Below, piece by piece: positions 59,682 to 64,000 of a DNA stretch of 64,000 bases. A program made the position numbers and the translations under genes. Source of the stretch: an uncultured Oscillospiraceae bacterium (GTDB lineage: Bacteria; Bacillota; Clostridia; Oscillospirales; Oscillospiraceae); NCBI GenBank assembly GCA_947168655.1, contig CAMVMU010000001.1, forward strand, positions 1 to 64,000, read 5' to 3'. Each line of letters starts with the position of its first letter. Position 1 is the first letter of the stretch. The notes under the pieces were generated by a model. That model did not search any database, had not been told where the DNA came from, and was given only the letters and a program-made list of their open reading frames with translations.

Positions 59682-60002
59682 TCAGACCGTTTTCTTCCGG
59701 TCGCGCACCAGCTCGATGCGGCGTTTTTCCTTGTTGTGCTGGAAGCGGTACAGCACGAACTTGCTGCCGATGACCTGCACCACCTCGCTGCGGGTCAGGC
59801 GGCTCAGCTCCTCAGCGGCCTCCCGGGCGGTGTAGAGGCTGTTCTCCAGTACACGCCCCTTGATGAGCTCCCGGGCCTCCAGGGCATCGTTGGCCTGCTT
59901 GATGAGATTCTCCCCGATACCATCCTTGCCCACGTGGAGGATGGTATCCTCATTGGCGGCGATGGCGCGCAGCTGCGCTCTCTGTTTGCTTGTCAGTTCC
60001 AT
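59682..60002 (-). CDS. yhbY: YhbY family RNA-binding protein (CRM domain)
   Basis: 106 residues. MELTSKQRAQLRAIAAN, then HVGKDGIGENLIKQANDALEARELIK and VIGSKFVLYRF, matching the CRM fold with its GxxG RNA-contact loop. It binds pre-50S particles in enteric bacteria. ATG 60002 chosen by family N-terminus. It sits between rdgB and the NadD fusion, the usual order. Confidence 0.95.
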   Translation of the reverse strand: MELTSKQRAQLRAIAANEDTILHVGKDGIGENLIKQANDALEARELIKGRVLENSLYTAREAAEELSRLTRSEVVQVIGSKFVLYRFQHNKEKRRIELVRDRKKTV

Positions 60003-60003
60003 A

Positions 60004-60594
60004 TCAGTTCTTCTCCATATATCTCTGCAATTCCACCGCAAAGGCCCGCAATGCGTTGCCCCGGTGGGAAATGGCGTTCTTCTCCTCCGCGCTTAGCTGG
60101 GCGAAGGTTTTTCTCAACTCCGGCACGAAGAACACGGGATCGTAGCCGAAGCCGCCCTCCCCCATGGGGGCAAAGGCGATGGTGCCGGGGCAGTCGCCCT
60201 CGGCGGTGACGGTGTCGCCATTGGGGAAACAGCACACCACCGCGCAGTGGAAATGGGCGGCGCGGCTGGTGGCGCCCCGAAGATTGTTCAAGAGCAGACG
60301 GTAGCGGGCCGCGTCGTCGTCCAGGCCGCTGTAGCGGGCAGAGTAGACGCCCGGTGCGCCATTCAGCGCGTCCACGCACAGGCCGCTGTCATCGGCAATG
60401 GCGGGCAGACCGCTGGCCTCCATGACGGCTTTGGCCTTGATGGCGGCATTTTCCAGGAAAGTGGCGCCGTTCTCCTCCGGCTCCAGATTCAGGCCAAGGT
60501 CGGACTGGAGAACCACCTCCACGCCCAGTGTGCCCAAAATCTCCTGCATCTCCTTCAGTTTCCCACGGTTGTGGGACGCCAATACGAATTTCAT
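60004..60594 (-). CDS. rdgB: XTP/dITP diphosphatase (RdgB/HAM1)
   Basis: 196 residues. FVLASHNRGKLKEMQEIL at the start, ADDSGLCVDAL and GVYSARYSG in the centre, and EGGFGYDPVFF plus ISHRGNALRA near the end form the pocket that hydrolyses ITP and XTP to keep them out of nucleic acids. ATG 60594 follows GGAGG. It is downstream of rph and a small zinc-ribbon gene in one operon. Confidence 0.96.
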   Translation of the reverse strand: MKFVLASHNRGKLKEMQEILGTLGVEVVLQSDLGLNLEPEENGATFLENAAIKAKAVMEASGLPAIADDSGLCVDALNGAPGVYSARYSGLDDDAARYRLLLNNLRGATSRAAHFHCAVVCCFPNGDTVTAEGDCPGTIAFAPMGEGGFGYDPVFFVPELRKTFAQLSAEEKNAISHRGNALRAFAVELQRYMEKN

Positions 60595-60596
60595 CT

Positions 60597-60974
60597 TCAA
60601 CCCTCCCAGGGATCCTTTTTGCGGCGCTTTTCGCGGGTCTTTTCCCGCTGCGTCTCCCGTTGCTCCTCCGCGTGACGGGCCCGCGCTTCAGCGACGTCAT
60701 CTATAAAGTTCTTTAACTTGTCAGCTATTGCTTTGGTGTAGTTTTTCCTCTCCTGCACTTCGGCGACAATCACACCGCAATCCGGGCAAAAGAAAACCTT
60801 GTTTCCTGCGCCAAAACACTGGAGCATCCGGTAGGGCAAAACCAGCTCTTCCGATTTTGCGTCCCGGTCGTCCAGCCATTTCACCGCAACCGGTTCAGCC
60901 ATGGCACCGGTAACAGCTTCGCCGGATGCCATCTCATGGGAACAGACCGGACAATGCATGGAGTTGTTATCCAT
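60597..60974 (-). CDS. Small zinc-ribbon protein of unknown function
   Basis: 125 residues. Two CxxC pairs (CPVC at ~7-10, CPDC at ~62-65) can hold one zinc. The C-terminal third is highly charged (RETQREKTREKRRKK). Its ATG shares one base with the rph stop (TGATG), so the two are coupled. Not recognised beyond this. Confidence 0.82.
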   Translation of the reverse strand: MDNNSMHCPVCSHEMASGEAVTGAMAEPVAVKWLDDRDAKSEELVLPYRMLQCFGAGNKVFFCPDCGVIVAEVQERKNYTKAIADKLKNFIDDVAEARARHAEEQRETQREKTREKRRKKDPWEG

Positions 60975-61705
60975 CACAGTCTCCCGAGAATCTCGCGCTG
61001 TTTGGCGATGAGCTCCCGGTTGCCCTTGGCGCACAGCTCCAGCAGCTCCTGCTGCTCCCGCACGGTGAAGGCGCGGCCCTCGCCGGTGCCCTGGATCTCG
61101 ATGATCTCCCCCAGCTCGTTCATGATGCAGTTGAGGTCCACCTGGGCGCGGCTGTCCTCCTCATAGGGCAGGTCCAGCCGGGGCTCGTCGTCCACGATGC
61201 CGGCGCTGACGCCGGCGACAAAGTGGCGGATGGGGCTGCTGCCCAGATCGCCGTCGGCCACCAGCTTTTTGCAGGCCAGGGCCAGAGCGATAAAGCCGCC
61301 GGTGACGCTGGCGGTGCGTGTGCCGCCGTCGCCCTGGAGCACGTCGCAATCGATGGTGATGGTGCGCTCGCCCAGGGCGCGGAGATCCACCGCCGCGCGG
61401 AGGCTGCGGCCGATGAGCCGCTGAATCTCGGCACTGCGGGAGGAGAGCTTCAGCTTGTCTATATCCCGGCGGCTGCGCTCCCGGTTGGCACGGGGCAGCA
61501 TAGAATACTCCGCCGTGACCCAGCCCCAGCCGGGGCGGACGTGGGGCGGGACGCGGTCCTCCACCGAGGCGTTGCACAGCACCTTGGTGTCGCCGCACTG
61601 GATGAGCACGCTGCCCTCGGCAAACTTAACAAAGTCCTTGGTGATGGTCACCGGACGCAGCTCGTTGCATTTTCTGCCGTCTTTCCGCACAGTATTCCCT
61701 CCCAT
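60974..61705 (-). CDS. rph: Ribonuclease PH
   Basis: 243 residues. RKDGRKCNELRPVTI, then EGSVLIQCGDTKVLCNA, RSLRAAVDLRALGERTI and the phosphate-binding GDGGTRTASVTG. It trims tRNA 3' ends phosphorolytically. Its ATG shares one base with the ftsY stop. Confidence 0.97.
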   Translation of the reverse strand: MGGNTVRKDGRKCNELRPVTITKDFVKFAEGSVLIQCGDTKVLCNASVEDRVPPHVRPGWGWVTAEYSMLPRANRERSRRDIDKLKLSSRSAEIQRLIGRSLRAAVDLRALGERTITIDCDVLQGDGGTRTASVTGGFIALALACKKLVADGDLGSSPIRHFVAGVSAGIVDDEPRLDLPYEEDSRAQVDLNCIMNELGEIIEIQGTGEGRAFTVREQQELLELCAKGNRELIAKQREILGRL

Positions 61706-62574
61706 CAGAACATATCGCTGAGAAACTCATTGGCGTCGAAGGGCTGGAGATCGTTGATCCCCTCGCCCAAACCCACGAATTTCACGGGCACGCCCAGCTC
61801 TTTGGCGATGGCGATGACGATGCCGCCCTTGGCGGTGCCGTCCAGCTTGGTGAGGATGATGCCGGTGAGTCCGGCGGTCTCCTTGAAGGTGCGGGCCTGG
61901 ATGAGGCCGTTCTGCCCTGTGGTGGCGTCCAGCACCAGCAGCGTCTCCACAGAGGAGTCCGGGCACTCCCGGTCGATGATCTTGCGGAGTTTGGCCAGCT
62001 CCTTCATCAGATTTGCCTTGTTGTGGAGCCGTCCGGCGGTGTCGCACAGCACCACGTCCACGTCCCGGGCCTTGGCGGCCTGGAGGGCGTCAAACAGCAC
62101 GGCGCCGGGATCGGCGCCCTCGTGCTGGCGGACGATGTCCACCCCGGCGCGGTTGGCCCAGATCTCCAGCTGATCGGCGGCTGCGGCGCGGAACGTATCA
62201 GCCGCGCACAGCAGCACCTTCTTGCCCTGGCCCTTGAGACGGTGGGCCAGTTTTCCGATGGAGGTGGTCTTGCCCACGCCGTTGACGCCGATCACCAGCA
62301 CAACGGCGGGGGTGTGCTTCATATCCAGTCCGGGATCGCCCACGTTCAGGCTCTTGCCCAGGATGTCACGCAGGGCGCCCTTGACCTGATCACCGGTCAT
62401 AAGCATGTCCTTGTAGGCTCTGTCCTGCAGCTCCTTTACCGCGGACTCGGAGATTTCCATGCCCACATCGCCCAGGATCAGGGATTCCTCCAGATTGTCG
62501 TAAAAGTCGTCGTCCAGCGTGTCCCACGAGATGGGGGCCAGCCACGCCTTTTTCAGTTTTGCAAACAGACCCAT
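61705..62574 (-). CDS. ftsY: Signal recognition particle receptor FtsY
   Basis: 289 residues. The NG GTPase: GVNGVGKTTSIGKLA (G1), AADTFRAAAADQL (G2), DTAGRLHNKANL (G3) and TKLDGTAKGG (G4). The short N-terminal extension lacks the acidic A domain of enteric FtsY, as is usual in Gram-positives. It docks SRP-ribosome complexes at the membrane. It follows smc at 11 bp, the conserved smc-ftsY order. Confidence 0.97.
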   Translation of the reverse strand: MGLFAKLKKAWLAPISWDTLDDDFYDNLEESLILGDVGMEISESAVKELQDRAYKDMLMTGDQVKGALRDILGKSLNVGDPGLDMKHTPAVVLVIGVNGVGKTTSIGKLAHRLKGQGKKVLLCAADTFRAAAADQLEIWANRAGVDIVRQHEGADPGAVLFDALQAAKARDVDVVLCDTAGRLHNKANLMKELAKLRKIIDRECPDSSVETLLVLDATTGQNGLIQARTFKETAGLTGIILTKLDGTAKGGIVIAIAKELGVPVKFVGLGEGINDLQPFDANEFLSDMF

Positions 62575-62585
62575 TGCGGTCCCTC

Positions 62586-64000
62586 CTACTTGATCTTGTA
62601 TTCCTTGGCCAGCTCGTTAAGGTTGGCCGTCAGCACCAGGGAGATCCCCCGCTCCTGCATGGTAACGCCGTAAAGCACGTCCGCCTCTTCCATGGTACCG
62701 CGCCGGTGGGTGATGACGATGAACTGGGTCTTACCGGCGATGCGGCGCATATAGCGGGCAAAGCGCACCACGTTGGACTCGTCCAGTGCGGCCTCGATCT
62801 CGTCCATGACACAGAACGGCGTGGGATGTACCTTCAGGATGGCAAAGTACAGGGCGATGGCCACAAACGCCTTCTCGCCGCCGGAGAGCAGCGTGATGGT
62901 CTTGAGCTGCTTGCCGGGGGGCTGCACCTTGATCTCGATGCCGCAGTTGAGGATATCCTTTTCATCCTCCAGCTCCAGCTGGGCCTTGCCGCCGCCGAAC
63001 AGCTCCAGGAACGTCTGCTGGAAGCTCTCGTTGAGCAGCTTGAACTGCTCGGCAAAGATCACCGTCATCTGTTTGGTGATCTCCTCAATGACGCCCAGCA
63101 GCTCATCCTTTGCTTTTTCCACGTCGGTGCGCTGTTCGCTGAGGTAGGTGTAACGTGTATTGACACGGTCGTATTCCTCGATGGCGCCGATATTGGGGGT
63201 GCCCAGGGCCTTGATGCCCCGGTTCAGCTCGGCAATGCGCCGGGTGGCCTTTGCCACGCTCTCCAGCTCGACGCGCTGCTCCATGGCGTCGGAGTGGCTC
63301 AGCTCGTAATGCTCCCAGAGCTTGTCGAGAATCGCTTTCTCCTCCATGGCGTTGGCGCTGAGCTTCTGCTCCAGGCGGTTGACCTCCTGGGTGCAGTTGA
63401 TGAGGGTCTCGTTGCGCTCCTCGATCTGGCGCATGACTGAGCTGCGGCGTGCCTCCAGCTCCATCTTGTTGGCCATCAGGCCGTCCAGCTTGGCGCGCAG
63501 CGCATCGGCGCGACCGCGAAGCCCGTCGGCCTTGACACGATGCTCCGCCATATCGGATTGTGCCTTCGCCATGGTCTCGGCAAACTGGCGGCACAGCTCC
63601 TCCCGGCCGGAACGGTCGGTCAGCAGCTGGTCGCGAAGCTGCTCCAGCTCGGCGATAGCGCGGCGGGAGGTCTGATGCTCGGCGGCCAGAGCGGCCTGCA
63701 TGGCCCGCTTCTCGCTGATCTCCCGGGACAGGGCAGTGCTGCGGTCCAGCAGATCCGAACGCCCGGCCTGGCTGGCCTCCACGGCGCGATGGAATCCGGC
63801 AGCCTCCTCCTCGCGATCGGAGATGACGCGGTGAAGTTCCTCCATCTTTCCCGCACTCTCTTCCCTGCGGCGATCCAGCTCACCCAACTCCTGCTCCATG
63901 CTTTCCCGCGCAGCACGCAGGCCGTCCAGCAGCACGTCGTACTGCTTCCCGGTTCCCTCCAGGGCGATGACGTCGTCCTCAGCCTTGTGCTGCTGCTCAC
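62586..64000 (-). CDS. smc: Chromosome segregation protein SMC, C-terminal part (5' end outside window)
   Basis: About 471 codons of open frame reach the right edge, so the N-terminal ATP-binding domain and hinge are missing. A coiled coil runs up to about residue 350 of this part. The C-terminal ABC domain follows: GGGKAQLEL, signature TLLSGGEKAFVAIAL, Walker B VMDEIEAALDESNV and the switch VITHRR. SMC with ScpA/B compacts and resolves the chromosome. Confidence 0.96.
   Translation of the reverse strand, partial: EQQHKAEDDVIALEGTGKQYDVLLDGLRAARESMEQELGELDRRREESAGKMEELHRVISDREEEAAGFHRAVEASQAGRSDLLDRSTALSREISEKRAMQAALAAEHQTSRRAIAELEQLRDQLLTDRSGREELCRQFAETMAKAQSDMAEHRVKADGLRGRADALRAKLDGLMANKMELEARRSSVMRQIEERNETLINCTQEVNRLEQKLSANAMEEKAILDKLWEHYELSHSDAMEQRVELESVAKATRRIAELNRGIKALGTPNIGAIEEYDRVNTRYTYLSEQRTDVEKAKDELLGVIEEITKQMTVIFAEQFKLLNESFQQTFLELFGGGKAQLELEDEKDILNCGIEIKVQPPGKQLKTITLLSGGEKAFVAIALYFAILKVHPTPFCVMDEIEAALDESNVVRFARYMRRIAGKTQFIVITHRRGTMEEADVLYGVTMQERGISLVLTANLNELAKEYKIK

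Overview
The window looks like a chromosomal segment of a Gram-positive, spore-forming member of the Clostridia. A GC-rich, Oscillospiraceae-like lineage is my best guess. The evidence is sporulation genes (spoIIAA-spoIIAB-sigF, spoIIGA-sigE, spoIVA), T-box leaders on valS and leuS, a THI-box leader, strong AGGAGG-type ribosome binding sites, the classic Firmicutes cluster hprK-glcK-murB-rapZ-glmR-whiA-dnaE, and genes of mainly Clostridia-type families. Most genes lie on the minus strand. I see no prophage, insertion sequence, CRISPR array or rRNA.

Layout. (1) 1-13.8 kb: an accessory surface-structure locus read leftward from one promoter near 13.8 kb. It holds two SipW-type signal peptidases, three small TasA/camelysin-like exported proteins with SipW-type signal peptides, a membrane protein with a sortase-like tail, an Lgt-like membrane enzyme, and the first ~2590 residues of a giant repeat-rich exported protein that runs off the left edge. 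(2) 14-24.8 kb: a Cys-rich unknown, then dnaE, a C_GCAxxG_C_C protein, whiA, glmR, rapZ, murB, glcK and hprK, linking carbon status, wall precursor supply, division and replication. (3) 24.8-30 kb: rpmB, pcrA and a divergent SOS-type transcript encoding a 38-residue peptide, a radical SAM DNA-repair-type protein and its DUF4130 partner. (4) 30-40.6 kb: spoIIA operon, valS with T-box, a barnase/barstar pair, spoIVA, spoIIG operon, small proteins and rarA.

(5) 40.6-46.7 kb: nth, a cluster of four small unknown proteins, a ferredoxin-type protein, a MATE exporter, a Cmk-like kinase, tRNA-Gln(CUG), and a TPP-riboswitch-controlled thiT. (6) 46.7-55 kb: hydrolase, cardiolipin synthase, pncB, a zinc-ribbon protein, efp, pepP, yqeG, a possible TIM-barrel protein and rpsU, with several short palindromic repeats between them. 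(7) 55-64 kb: leuS with T-box, a single-chain NadD-YqeK-RsfS fusion, yhbY, rdgB, a zinc-ribbon protein, rph, ftsY and the 3' part of smc running off the right edge.

The most interesting parts are the SOS-type radical SAM/DUF4130 transcript with two LexA-like boxes around its -10, the double-SipW surface locus with its giant adhesin and recent internal duplication, the three-domain NadD-YqeK-RsfS protein, and the four-gene unknown cluster at 41.4-42.7 kb. All assignments are from reading the sequence; no database search was possible.
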